From Symsagittifera roscoffensis (Eukaryota; Xenacoelomorpha; Acoela; Convolutidae), in contig NC_087063.1 in NCBI RefSeq assembly GCF_963678635.1, forward strand, positions 32,438,599-32,502,598: DNA of 64,000 nt, written 5' to 3'. A program made the position numbers and the translations under genes. Every line of letters begins with the position of its first letter. Position 1 is the stretch's first letter. The notes under the pieces were generated by a model. The model saw only the letters and a program-made list of their open reading frames with translations. It was not told where the DNA came from and did not search any database. Below, in pieces: positions 41,866 to 54,356 of the stretch.

Positions 41866-44800
41866 TTGTAATATACTGGTTCTCTATCTTAAACCTATCT
41901 TCATTTTTTTTGTAAAAGATCTTTCCTGAGATTCAAAAATCTATGAAAACATTTCTGAATTTAATTGTAAAAGTACCTTATCGAACGAATTTCAAACAAA
42001 CCTGCAGAACAAGTATTGCAGAAAACCGCAGAACATACAGGGAGTCAATGGGGTCAATATTCAAGTTGATATCACAAAACTGCTCGGTAGCTTTTTTGTT
42101 ACGACTTTCAAAGAAAGTGGAATATTTATGCTTAGTGTGTTTTTTTTTCAGTCAATTTTTGGCGATCGAAAAAATAGTTTTTTAAATAAGCAATTTATTA
42201 CACCATTAAAAATATCAAATCACTGCAATAAAACTTAAAAAGTCATTTTACCTCCGATCAATTTTTGTAAAGTTCTGGGAGTTTAAAAATTGCCATTTTG
42301 GCCATGCTCTGGACTACGAATGTGCGCTTTGAATATTTTATTCATAATGCAGAAAATGTAACGCAAACTACTGATGCGTGACAGTTTGCCCGAACAAAAA
42401 ATTGTTCCAATTGAATTTAGGCCAGCTAAGCTAATCGGTCGTAATAATTTGATAACTTGAAATTTTACACTTGATCTTTGATATTGTCCAAAATTGACAG
42501 TTTTCAATATTTCCTTTTACCAAAAACGAATCGATATGGCTAAGGGGCAGTCAGAATTTTCAAGGCTTTGCCCTGATATACGAGCAGTCTTGTTAAGCAT
42601 TAAAACCGAATTGAACGCTGTCTGCATCACTTGAAGCTTAAAAATTGAAATGTGTGTTATCAGTCATTTATATAACTATCTCTCATCAATGGAGTGAAAA
42701 TTCAATTTGATATCACAAAAATTTTTGGTAGGTTTTTAAGCATTAAAACGCAAATGAACGCATCTGTATCATTTGAAGACCCCCAACGCTGCAAAATTTT
42801 GTTATTTATGTCATTTATTTTACCAAAATTAACATTTTGCTGAAATCAATTTTACAACTTACTGAAATATTTTCAAAAACAAACAACTTTCTCATCAAAA
42901 CAATACAATCAAAATTCTAAAATCAAGTAATCGATCAAAACCTTGAATTTTTTTATGAAGCAAAAAGCTAGAAAAAATTTCATAGCGAAGAGAATCTAAG
43001 CGCAGTAAATAAAAAACAAGACTACTTGTAAATCAGGGCAAAGCCTTCAATGTTTCGACTGCACTTTAAGGTCGATTTAAAAGTTTTTTTGATTGAAAAA
43101 ATGCGTCAAAACAAAAAATAATATTTTTTTCTTCATTTTATCCCACACACGATAATTAAAATTATGAAGGCATGTATTAAGCGTCTTGTGTCAAAATAAA
43201 GCAACCAAATGAATTGCCTCAACTCAATTAAGATCGCATTAATCCGCCGCTTACCCGTATTACAAGAACGCAATATATTGCCTGTTAAATGTCCCAAGTT
43301 CGTCGTTAGCAATTTTCAAACTTCCATAGCTTAACAAAAAGTTATCGCATCTGAATATCTTTCAGATGGTATAGAAAATTTCCTCAAAATTGGCTAATTA
43401 TAAAATCGAAAGTTGAATGAATAAAAACCCAACCAAGAATAAGTGTTCCGCATTTTCTTCAAAAGTCGGAACAATGATAGTAAACAACTGATTCTCGCAC
43501 TTTCCATACGCGCACGCAATAATGCTATTCCTCGTTGATACAATCAATACTAATTTTTGTAAGCAATTCTAATTTTAAGTTGACTATATGAAAGATTTGA
43601 AATTCGCAATAAACAATGCCTGGCTGTATTACAATTTTGACGACTTAATTAATAAGTTTGAGCTTAGCTCCTGTAACTTCTCAATTCAATGAGAGAGAAA
43701 GCGGATTATTTTTTTTTCTATCTTTTCTAAATTTAACTACCTGTTCTATGTTTAATTCGACGACTTGATTTTTTTTAGCAATTCCCAAGACACCAAAGAT
43801 ACTTATATCTGCAAACATAGCCAACATACAGTTGGAAAATAGTCAATAAACGCTATTAAGCGGAAAAATTATTGGCTTTTTTTTGAATTTTTTTTTTAAA
43901 TGGATGCCCTTAAAATTCTTTGAATTTCTAAAAAAAAGTACACTTTTTGATATATTAATCCATTATGCAAAAACTGAATGTTTAAATAATTTTTGTGTTT
44001 CGCTGGAAAATCTGACACAGAGGAGAAGCTGCGCTACGCACCATTTGCGATCGATATAAAACAAGAAAAAAATAGAAAATGTCAAAAAAACTCGATCTAT
44101 CAAAATGTTTCGAGGCAATAAAATGTGAAATTAGCAACGGAAAAAATTTACCAAGCTGTAACAAAGCCGGAAATACCTGTAACAAAGCCCGAAAAAGAAC
44201 AACGAAAATTAAGACTTTTAAAAAGGTAGCAAATCCACCTCGCCCTCAACACACAAAAGCAAACAATCGTCAAATTAAACATATGAGGCAACTATGCCAA
44301 TATAAAATTGGCAGAAACCATTTAAGACGAAAAACAAAGAAAAACAAAAACAACAAAGAAGCCAAAAAATACAACAAATTCAGATACTAATAAAAAAGCA
44401 CAACAAGCCCTCAACTTCAAAATACACTGGCACGTGAAAATTATTTTTCGCTGGTCGACAAATGCAAAATGAAGCCACTAAATTGATATAATATAGACCG
44501 AAACCAATTTAGCCGAAAGAAGGAAAAGAAAAACAAAAATGCCAACAAAAACTGTCGTCATGTAAACTATAATTTCCATTAAGATTTTAACAAATTGCGC
44601 GGTCAAAATGTGAGAATAAAAACTGCCTTTCTTTTGAAAAGACTCAATGCTAGTTAACGAAGCCGATAAAATATAACCCAATTCATTTCTACAGAAAAAA
44701 AATTCAGCCAAAAAATGATACAAATCAAGAAATTACAAACAGCCAGCAGAAATAAATTAACACACTAAAAGCAACTGCAATGTAAATTGCGCATAGCAAA

Positions 44801-45279
44801 AAAAAAACTCAACGATTTGGCAACTAAGTCGACAAAACATAAGCAGACATATAATAGGCCGATATTTTTTTTGAAATGGAAAATTTCCCGTTTGAAAAAA
44901 AAAACAATGTCTGGTCAGATTCCAACCCAGGTACTTTGCCGTACCAGGCGAATTTGTTACTTCCAGGCTAAGTTGGCCGGGAACGCTAAGAATTATAAAT
45001 TGTTATGAAACAAGGTACCAATAGAGATGAGTCCAGAACTACACTACAGATGAGTCCGGTGAACAAAGTTTTTGGAAAAAGTCTAGTATTTACGGAAAAA
45101 AGTATAGTGCAAGCGAAATCGAAAGCCAAACAGCGATAAGGCTAATTTTAGCCAGAACAAATTTTGAGCGTGTTCCTTCATTCATCGACTGGAAAAAAAA
45201 CTTCACCGAAACATGACTTCACGTACACTTTTGGGAAAATGTGCCAGATATCCTTTTTGGGCATTTTAGAAAAATTGAC

Positions 45280-45386
45280 TCAGAGGTGAACCACATCCCT
45301 TTCACTAACATGAATTCATTTCAAAAATGAAACTTTCATTTTTGAAATGAATTCATGTTGGTGAAAGGGATGCGGTTCACCTCTGA
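45280..45386. repeat. 107-base near-perfect palindrome, copy 1
   Basis: Arms of about 52 bases start TCAGAGGTGAACC and mirror to GGTTCACCTCTGA with only about three mismatches and a 1-4 base centre (AAATGAAACTTTCATTT). Also present in the other two unit copies (50636-50742 and 59563-59669). It may be a tiny fold-back transposon or a source of hairpin RNA. Confidence 0.9.
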
Positions 45387-46122
45387 AGTTCAACCATTCA
45401 TTCCAAAGAGTTAAAAAAAATTTGTAATCAGATCTATAAACTTACGATGATAAGGTAAGACATCAATCTCTCACGTTACGCACCAACAAATTCGCCCACA
45501 TTATTCCTTTGCAAATAAATCTGGTCCCAATAGTAACAAAATTGAAGTTTTTCAGAGAGTGTACTGCAATCAAAATTTACTATTTAAGATTGGATTAGTC
45601 GACGTGAATTGATTGCCCTCAAATAGTGCCGAAATGACTTTTTGGATGGTGGTACGTTTTTTTTCGGCTGTGATTGCCTGCTTTGATCTCAGGCAACGAG
45701 CAGAGATCACAGTACGTCACCGATTTCTCAATTAAAATCCGAAAGGACCTAGACAAAAGTTTTTGCTGCTACTCGAGACTCGAGTCGATCTTTAAAATCT
45801 CAATTCGTAGGCAACACATTCAATCAATGTGAGAAATTTGCCGCTTAAATTATGCCTACCTTAACGTAATGATGCTTCTCAAAACTCATTGAAAGTCGCG
45901 TATAGATTTATTAGCCTTCTCCGTGACCACCCTTAAACAGATGATTATCCTGACTATCGAAGAAGAAACGTAAAGAGCTGATTCTTCATAGCAATTAAGA
46001 ATGATTCCATCATGATACATTTCAAAGGTAGCACACACCTTTTTCTGCTTTAAATCAATATGTCATATAGTTTGAGTTTCACTATTTGGATAAAGTTTCA
46101 ATGATACGTGTCCACGTGCAAC

Positions 46123-46311
46123 TCAGTTAATCTTCTGGGGCACTTTCAAAATGACAGTTTTTGTTTCCAAGTAATTGTTCAGAGACTCTTCTCCGTATTC
46201 TCGTCCTATTCCGGACATCTTGAAACCACCAAAGGGTGTGTTTGCTTCTCCTGCATTGTAGCAGTTAATCCATACAGTTCCAGCATCGATGCTGCTAGCC
46301 ACAGTGTACGC
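46123..46311 (-). pseudogene. Aldehyde dehydrogenase last exon, isolated copy 1
   Basis: Open for 63 codons including the stop TGA at 46123-46125. It begins after a TTTAG acceptor and reads [19 protein letters not shown], then [18 protein letters not shown], ending [12 protein letters not shown]. This is the C-terminal end of ALDH1/ALDH2-type enzymes, with the GTVW.N block and PFGG.K.SG.GRE.GE. In this duplication copy the preceding exons are missing: the next unit starts at 47023 and brings another last exon first. It cannot encode an enzyme alone and is best seen as a duplicated 3' fragment. Confidence 0.85.
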
Positions 46312-47022
46312 CTAAATATTTCACTATTAATATAAATCATCAAGCGAACGCGCAGAAACTTGCAATACAGACTAACATATCTTAGCAAGCAAGTGGATTA
46401 ACATATCTTAGCAAGCAAGTGGATAGAACAGGAAAAGGAAGCGAACAAGTCAAAAAAAACTATTTACGTTCGTCTTCCTGATGTACATTTGGGAGAGAAC
46501 GAATTGAATCACCTTCATAAGCGTTAAAAAGCGCTCAGAATTTTTTTACTGGGGCCGGCACTTCGACGAAAACAAAAATGTTACCACAACTAAATTTAAG
46601 CCAAGAACACTTGCTCTCAGAAAAGAAAAGAAGGACAAAAAGGTCAAAATCGGCGCCAAATATGGCACTTTTGGACCACTTTTTTCTACCGCAATTTGAT
46701 ATTTCCAACAATAAGAAACTTTATTAACACAGCCATCAGCTAGTTTGTAAAGTCTTATTTTTGAACAGTTTTAAAGCAAAAAAAAGAACCTTGAAATGTT
46801 TTGAATATAGCCAACAGCCAGTTGGAAAAAAGGCAATGAACGCAAGGGAAACAGAAAAAAACTGACGTGTTTTTTTAACTTCAAAATAAATACTATATGG
46901 TCTTAAAGCTCTTTGAATTTCAAAAATAAATTATGATTGACACCTTTTTGATAAAAATAGCTTAACTTGAGAAGACTTAAGTGAAAATTGAAATTTAAGC
47001 GAGAACAAATTTTAAGGCTTTT

Positions 47023-50000
47023 ATGTCGGGAATCAAAGTCACTATTATTCAAGATTAAAATTTCCAATGTACTTCAATTCGTGCTCATTCTACTAGCCGT
47101 CACTTACCCTGCACCCAAAATACCCAATATCCACGACCCAATCATGATTTTCTTCAAGGAAACTCAAGACGTTAAGCGTAAACTGCTACCTGTTCGACCT
47201 GACATAACATCCGGCCATTACCGTTAATTGTAATATACTGGTTCTCTATCTTAAACCTATCTTCATTTTTTTTGTAAAAGATCTTTCCTGAGATTCAAAA
47301 ATCTATGAAAACATTTCTGAATTTAATTGTAAAAGTACCTTATCGAACGAATTTCAAACAAACCTGCAGAACAAGTATTGCAGAAAACCGCAGAACATAC
47401 AGGGAGTCAATGGGGTCAATATTCAAGTTGATATCACAAAACTGCTCGGTAGCTTTTTTGTTACGACTTTCAAAGAAAGTGGAATATTTATGCTTAGTGT
47501 GTTTTTTTCAGTCAATTTTTGGCGATCGAAATAATAGTTTTTTAAATAAGCAATTTATTACACCATTAAAAATATCAAATCACTGCAATAAAACTTAAAA
47601 AGTCATTTTACCTCCGATCAATTTTTGTAAAGTTCTGGGAGTTTAAAAATTGCCATTTTGGCCATGCTCTGGACTACGAATGTGCGCTTTGAATATTTTA
47701 TTCATAATGCAGAAAATGTAACGCAAACTACTGATGCGTGACAGTTTGCCCGAACAAAAAATTGTTCCAATTGAATTTAGGCCAGCTAAGCTAATCGGTC
47801 GTAATAATTTGATAACTTGAAATTTTACACTTGATCTTTGATATTGTCCAAAATTGACAGTTTTCAATATTTCCTTTTACCAAAAACGAATCGATATGGC
47901 TAAGGGGCAGTCAGAATTTTCAAGGCTTTGCCCTGATATACGAGCAGTCTTGTTAAGCATTAAAACCGAATTGAACGCTGTCTGCATCACTTGAAGCTTA
48001 AAAATTGAAATGTGTGTTATCAGTCATTTATATAACTATCTCTCATCAATGGAGTGAAAATTCAATTTGATATCACAAAAATTTTTGGTAGGTTTTTAAG
48101 CATTAAAACGCAAATGAACGCATCTGTATCATTTGAAGACCCCCAACGCTGCAAAATTTTGTTATTTATGTCATTTATTTTACCAAAATTAACATTTTGC
48201 TGAAATCAATTTTACAACTTACTGAAATATTTTCAAAAACAAACAACTTTCTCATCAAAACAATACAATCAAAATTCTAAAATCAAGTAATCGATCAAAA
48301 CCTTGAATTTTTTTATGAAGCAAAAAGCTAGAAAAAATTTCATAGCGAAGAGAATCTAAGCGCAGTAAATAAAAAACAAGACTACTTGTAAATCAGGGCA
48401 AAGCCTTCAATGTTTCGACTGCACTTTAAGGTCGATTTAAAAGTTTTTTTGATTGAAAAAATGCGTCAAAACAAAAAATAATATTTTTTTCTTCTTTTTA
48501 TCCCACACACGATAATTAAAATTATGAAGGCATGTATTAAGCGTCTTGTGTCAAAATAAAGCAACCAAATGAATTGCCTCAACTCAATTAAGATCGCATT
48601 AATCCGCCGCTTACCCGTATTACAAGAACGCAATATATTGCCTGTTAAATGTCCCAAGTTCGTCGTTAGCAATTTTCAAACTTCCATAGCTTAACAAAAA
48701 GTTATCGCATCTGAATATCTTTCAGATGGTATAGAAAATTTCCTCAAAATTGGCTAATTATAAAATCGAAAGTTGAATGAATAAAAACCCAACCAAGAAT
48801 AAGTGTTCCGCATTTTCTTCAAAAGTCGGAACAATGATAGTAAACAACTGATTCTCGCACTTTCCATACGCGCACGCAATATTGCTATTCCTCGTTGATA
48901 CAATCAATACTAATTTTTGTAAGCAATTCTAATTTTAAGTTGACTATATGAAAGATTTGAAATTCGCAATAAACAATGCCTGGCTGTATTACAATTTTGA
49001 CGACTTAATTAATAAGTTTGAGCTTAGCTCCTGTAACTTCTCAATTCAATGAGAGAGAAAGCGGATTATTTTTTTTCTATCTTTTCTAAATTTAACTACC
49101 TGTTCTATGTTTAATTCGACGACTTGATTTTTTTTAGCAATTCCCAAGACACCAAAGATACTTATATCTGCAAACATAGCCAACATACAGTTGGAAAATA
49201 GTCAATAAACGCTATTAAGCGGAAAAATTATTGGCTTTTTTTTGAATTTTTTTTTTAAATGGATGCCCTTAAAATTCTTTGAATTTCTAAAAAAAAGTAC
49301 ACTTTTTGATATATTAATCCATTATGCAAAAACTGAATGTTTAAATAATTTTTGTGTTTCGCTGGAAAATCTGACACAGAGGAGAAGCTGCGCTACGCAC
49401 CATTTGCGATCGATATAAAACAAGAAAAAAATAGAAAATGTCAAAAAAACTCGATCTATCAAAATGTTTCGAGGCAATAAAATGTGAAATTAGCAACGGA
49501 AAAAATTTACCAAGCTGTAACAAAGCCGGAAATACCTGTAACAAAGCCCGAAAAAGAACAACGAAAATTAAGACTTTTAAAAAGGTAGCAAATCCACCTC
49601 GCCCTCAACACACAAAAGCAAACAATCGTCAAATTAAACATATGAGGCAACTATGCCAATATAAAATTGGCAGAAACCATTTAAGACGAAAAACAAAGAA
49701 AAACAAAAACAACAAAGAAGCCAAAAAATACAACAAATTCAGATACTAATAAAAAAGCACAACAAGCCCTCAACTTCAAAATACACTGGCACGTGAAAAT
49801 TATTTTTCGCTGGTCGACAAATGCAAAATGAAGCCACTAAATTGATATAATATAGACCGAAACCAATTTAGCCGAAAGAAGGAAAAGAAAAACAAAAATG
49901 CCAACAAAAACTGTCGTCATGTAAACTATAATTTCCATTAAGATTTTAACAAATTGCGCGGTCAAAATGTGAGAATAAAAACTGCCTTTCTTTTGAAAAG

Positions 50001-52377
50001 GTTCAATGCTAGTTAACGAAGCCGATAAAATATAACCCAATTCATTTCTACAGAAAAAAAATTCAGCCAAAAAATGATACAAATCAAGAAATTACAAACA
50101 GCCAGCAGAAATAAATTAACACACTAAAAGCAACTGCAATGTAAATTTCGCATAGCAAAAAAAACTCAACGATTTGGCAACTAAGTCGACAAAACATAAG
50201 CAGACATATAATAGGCCGATATTTTTTTTGAAATGGAAAATTTCCCGTTTGAAAAAAAAACAATGTCTGGTCAGATTCCAACCCAGGTACTTTGCCGTAC
50301 CAGGCGAATTTGTTACTTCCAGGCTAAGTTGGCCGGGAACGCTAAGAATTATAAATTGTTATGAAACAAGGTACCAATAGAGATGAGTCCAGAACTACAC
50401 TACAGATGAGTCCGGTGAACAAAGTTTTTGGAAAATGTCTAGTATTTACGGAAAAAAGTATAGTGCAAGCGAAATCGAAAGCCAAACAGCGATAAGGCTA
50501 ATTTTAGCCAGAACAAATTTTGAGCGTGTTCCTTCATTCATCGACTGGAAAAAAAACTTCACCGAAACATGACTTCACGTACACTTTTGGGAAAATGTGC
50601 CAGATATCCTTTTTGGGCATTTTAGAAAAATTGACTCAGAGGTGAACCACATCCCTTTCACTAACATGAATTCATTTCAAAAATGAAACTTTCATTTTTG
50701 AAATGAATTCATGTTGGTGAAAGGGATGCGGTTCACCTCTGAAGTTCAACCATTCATTCCAAAGAGTTAAAAAAATTTAGTAATCAGATCTATAAACTTA
50801 CGATGATAAGGTAAGACATCAATCTCTCACGTTACGCACCAACAAATTCGCCCACATGATTCCTTTGCAAATAAATCTGGTCCCAATAGTAACAAAATTG
50901 AAGTTTTTCAGAGAGTGTACTGCAATCAAAATTTACTATTTAAGATTGGATTAGTCGACGTGAATTGATTGCCCTCAAATAGTGCCGAAATGACTTTTTG
51001 GATGGTGGTACGTTTTTTTTCGGCTGTGATTGCCTGCTTTGATCTCAGGCAACGAGCAGAGATCACAGTACGTCACCGATTTCTCAATTAAAATCCGAAA
51101 GGACCTAGACAAAAGTTTTTGCTGCTACTCGAGACTCGAGTCGATCTTTAAAATCTCAATTCGTAGGCAACACATTCAATCAATGTGAGAAATTTGCCGC
51201 TTAAATTATGCCTACCTTAACGTAATGATGCTTCTCAAAACTCATTGAAAGTCGCGTATAGATTTATTAGCCTTCTCCGTGACCACCCTTAAACAGATGA
51301 TTATCCTGACTATCGAAGAAGAAACGTAAAGAGCTGATTCTTCATAGCAATTAAGAATGATTCCATCATGATACATTTCAAAGGTAGCACACACCTTTTT
51401 CTGCTTTAAATCAATATGTCATATAGTTTGAGTTTCACTATTTGGATAAAGTTTCAATGATACGTGTCTACGTGCAACTCAGTTAATCTTCTGGGGCACT
51501 TTCAAAATGACAGTTTTTGTTTCCAAGTAATTGTTCAGAGACTCTTCTCCGTATTCTCGTCCTATTCCGGACATCTTGAAACCACCAAAGGGTGTGTTTG
51601 CTTCTCCTGCATTGTAGCAGTTAATCAATACAGTTCCAGCATCGATGCTGCTAGCCACAGTGTACGCCTAAATATTTCACTATTAATATAAATCATCAAG
51701 CGAACGCGCAGAAACTTGCAATACACACTAACATATCTTAGCAAGCAAGTGGATTAACATATCTTAGCAAGCAAGTGGATAGAACAGGAAAAGGAAGCGA
51801 ACAAGTCAAAAAAAACTATTTACGTTCGTCTTCCTGATGTACATTTGGGAGAGAACGAATTGAATCACCTTCATAAGCGTTAAAAAGCGCTCAGAATTTT
51901 TTTACTGGGGCCGGCACTTCGACGAAAACAAAAATGTTACCACAACTAAATTTAAGCCAAGAACACTTGCTCTCAGAAAAGAAAAGAAGGACAAAAAGGT
52001 CAAAATCGGCGCCAAATATGGCACTTTTGGACCACTTTTTTCTACCGCAATTTGATATTTCCAACAATAAGAAACTTTATTAACACAGCCATCAGCTAGT
52101 TTGTAAAGTCTTATTTTTGAACAGTTTTAAAGCAAAAAAGAACCTTGAAATGTTTTGAATATAGCCAACAGCCAGTTGGAAAAAAGGCAATGAACGCAAG
52201 GGAAACAGAAAAAAGCTGACGTGTTTTTTTAACTTCAAAATAAATACTATATGGTCTTAAAGCTCTTTGAATTTCAAAAATAAATTATGATTGACACCTT
52301 TTTGATAAAAATAGCTTAACTTGAGAAGACTTAAGTGAAAATTGAAATTTAAGCGTGAACAAATTTTAAGGCTTTTA
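47023..52377. repeat. 5.36 kb tandem duplication, copy 2
   Basis: Near-identical to copy 1. Unlike copy 1, it continues rightwards into the upstream ALDH exons, so this is the more complete version. Its right part (from 49803) is also present a third time at 58730. Confidence 0.95.
50636..50742. repeat. 107-base palindrome, copy 2
   Basis: Same sequence as 45280-45386, carried along by the tandem duplication. Confidence 0.9.
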
Positions 52378-54356
52378 GCTGAAAAAAAACACCACGACCT
52401 ATATAAGAGTCTTCACTACATTACCGAATCTTTATAAAACTTATCTTATTTGAGAAAACTGGATCAATACAATTTTTTCCACCATAAAATCTTGAAATTT
52501 GAAACAAAAGTTTTCACATCTTCAGCACCACTTGCAATTTGTTACAGGAAGTTAATTTGCCGGGTCTAGGACAACAGGCCGACGGGACTTTAAGCCGAAA
52601 TTAAAATTTTACAAGCACCTCAAAACACTATTTTATCATCTGTAAAACGTTGCTTTTCAAAAATTTGGGCATGTTTAGTCCATAATAAGCGTTATTCATT
52701 CCAATGCACCACTTCTGTTTGGCATCCATTAATAACATCAGCAGGTTTTTTAAATGCATAAATTATAAACATGAAAAATGCCTGCAACCATGTTTTACTT
52801 TTCAACTTTTCTAAACATCATTTGGAGGCTTAAATTTTATGAAAACGCCAATAACCAGTGAAGAAAGATCATGAAATTCGGAAGTTCTTCAAAAAGTTTT
52901 CAAATTAATCATATTTCACGACTTTTTAATGAACTATTCGGCTTGAAGTCCCTAATTTTACGATTCGGCTAAAAGTCCCGTCGGCTTGATGTCCGGCACC
53001 AAATTTGCCTTCCTTTTAGCAAATCAATTTCAATTGAAAACCGAATAAATTTATGCGTGGAAAACTTGAAAGATTTTCCTGAAAGAAAAACATACGACCT
53101 AAGTAAGCGTCCTCACGTCGTTCAATAACACTCAATCAATAAGATTGTCTTTTACATCTATCAGTCAATACAACAGTACAAATTCAATTGATAAAAGGTA
53201 ACCAATATCCTCATGAAAACAGTCCAAATTATAGCATTTAAGAACTCGTCATTTTTGCGAATTGAGTGTTTCACCTTGTCAATATCTTTCGTAAAAACAG
53301 CACCACCCAGTCCGTATTGAGTGTCATTGGCCCTCTTTACCACTTCGTCCAGGGTCTTGAACTTGAATATGGACTGGACTGGTCCGAATATCTCCTCCTT
53401 GGCTATCCTCATTCCGTCCTCCACATCTGCAAACACAGTTGGCTCCACCCAAAATCCAGACTGATCCATAGATTTGCCACCGAACACAACCTGAAAAGAC
53501 AGCAAAAGACTAACTGCTTATCAAACTCACAATCTCAGCCTTGACTAACCAGTGGCACTTTCTCAAATTAGACTTACCTCAACTATAAAAGTTAAAAGGC
53601 TACTAAGGGTAAAAATTCGATAATCTACTTTGATAATTTGGCAAACAGTTTCAGCAGCGCAGCCGATTTTTTTAAAAGGAAAATGCCATTACAAGCTTTT
53701 CTTGCAATGTTTTGACATAGAACTTTTCAACCAGAATGGGGGCCGAGTCGGTCGCCTACTCCTGGCATGCAACTGGAACACCTAAATTTAGGGCGGTTCT
53801 GAGATTCTATGAACGTATTATCCTCAGGAAACTTTTCTTGATCATCATTTTGTAATTTGAAAAGATATCATTACTTTTTCACGAATTTGTTTGCCTTAAA
53901 GTTTGTTCATCACTGAATAGTTTCTTTGTGCATATAGTTTAGAATAACAACTTATACAAATCAAACCTTGGCTCCCTCTTTCTTCCCACTTTCAATCAAG
54001 TCGAGAATCTTCCCTTTCTGCTCGCTGTCAATCTGAGGTCCATGCTGAGAGTCATCGTTCATTGGACTCCCCACAGTTCTGGTTTCGGCCAACATCTTCG
54101 AAATTTCCACAAATTTATCATAAATTCCTTCTTGGACGAAAGTCCGCGTTCCCGCACAACAACATTGACCCATGTTCGTCATAGCTGCTTCCTGCGCTAC
54201 ACTAGCTGCGTATTCTAAATTGTCATAATCGGAAAAAATGATGTTGGGACTTTTACCGCCCAGTTCAAGTGTCACTCGTTTCAAGTTGGAGTCGCCCGAG
54301 GCTTTCATGATCAGTTTGCCCACTTCTGTGGATCCCGTGAAAGTTATTTTGTTCAC
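51479..54356 (-). pseudogene. Aldehyde dehydrogenase gene 3' part, copy 2 (three exons)
   Basis: Three phase-0 exons on the minus strand, each with AG acceptor and, where visible, GT donor. 53967-54356 (130 codons) starts [13 protein letters not shown] and holds the catalytic Glu ([10 protein letters not shown]) and catalytic Cys ([12 protein letters not shown]). 53275-53490 (72 codons) holds EEIFGPVQ and ends FTKDIDK at AAG|GTGAAA. 51479-51667 is the last exon. Together about 264 residues of an ALDH1/2-type, NAD(P)-dependent aldehyde oxidation enzyme (family length about 500). The roughly 240 N-terminal codons (start, NAD-binding part) are not found between 54357 and 58729. In the last exon the conserved Trp of GTVW is changed to Leu (51626-51628, TGG to TTG). 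Hence a likely pseudogene, unless spliced to exons further right. Confidence 0.85.

Larger units (their letters stand above)
41661..47022. repeat. 5.36 kb tandem duplication, copy 1
   Basis: Head-to-tail with copy 2 (47023-52377); the unit starts ATGTCGGGAATCAAAG in both and ends AAGGCTTTTA in both. Differences are few: single substitutions and homopolymer length changes (for example near 42146, 44640, 44786, 45506, 46111). It contains only the last ALDH exon, because its right border falls in the intron before that exon. The rest of the unit (42.2-46.1 kb) is AT-rich with no supported gene. Confidence 0.95.

Noticed and set aside
44079..44390. Lys/Asn-rich 103-codon plus-strand frame, repeated at 49438-49749
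   Set aside because: Composition is what A-rich DNA gives by chance; it is repeated only because the whole unit is recently duplicated, so repetition is not evidence of selection.
44478..44723. Hydrophobic 81-codon minus-strand frame seen three times (also 49837-50082, 58764-59009)
   Set aside because: Phe/Leu-rich translation of the reverse of A-rich DNA, carried by the duplication; no neighbouring coding features.
44905..45000. tRNA-like words (GGTTGGAATC on the minus strand) suggesting a SINE
   Set aside because: The B box has a mismatch in its invariant core and no convincing A box is placed correctly.
46108..46335. 75-codon plus-strand frame over the last ALDH exon, three copies
   Set aside because: Opposite strand carries the ALDH C-terminus with exact splice acceptor and stop.
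53266..53544. 92-codon plus-strand frame, also at 62195-62473
   Set aside because: Antisense of the ALDH exon with EEIFGPVQ.
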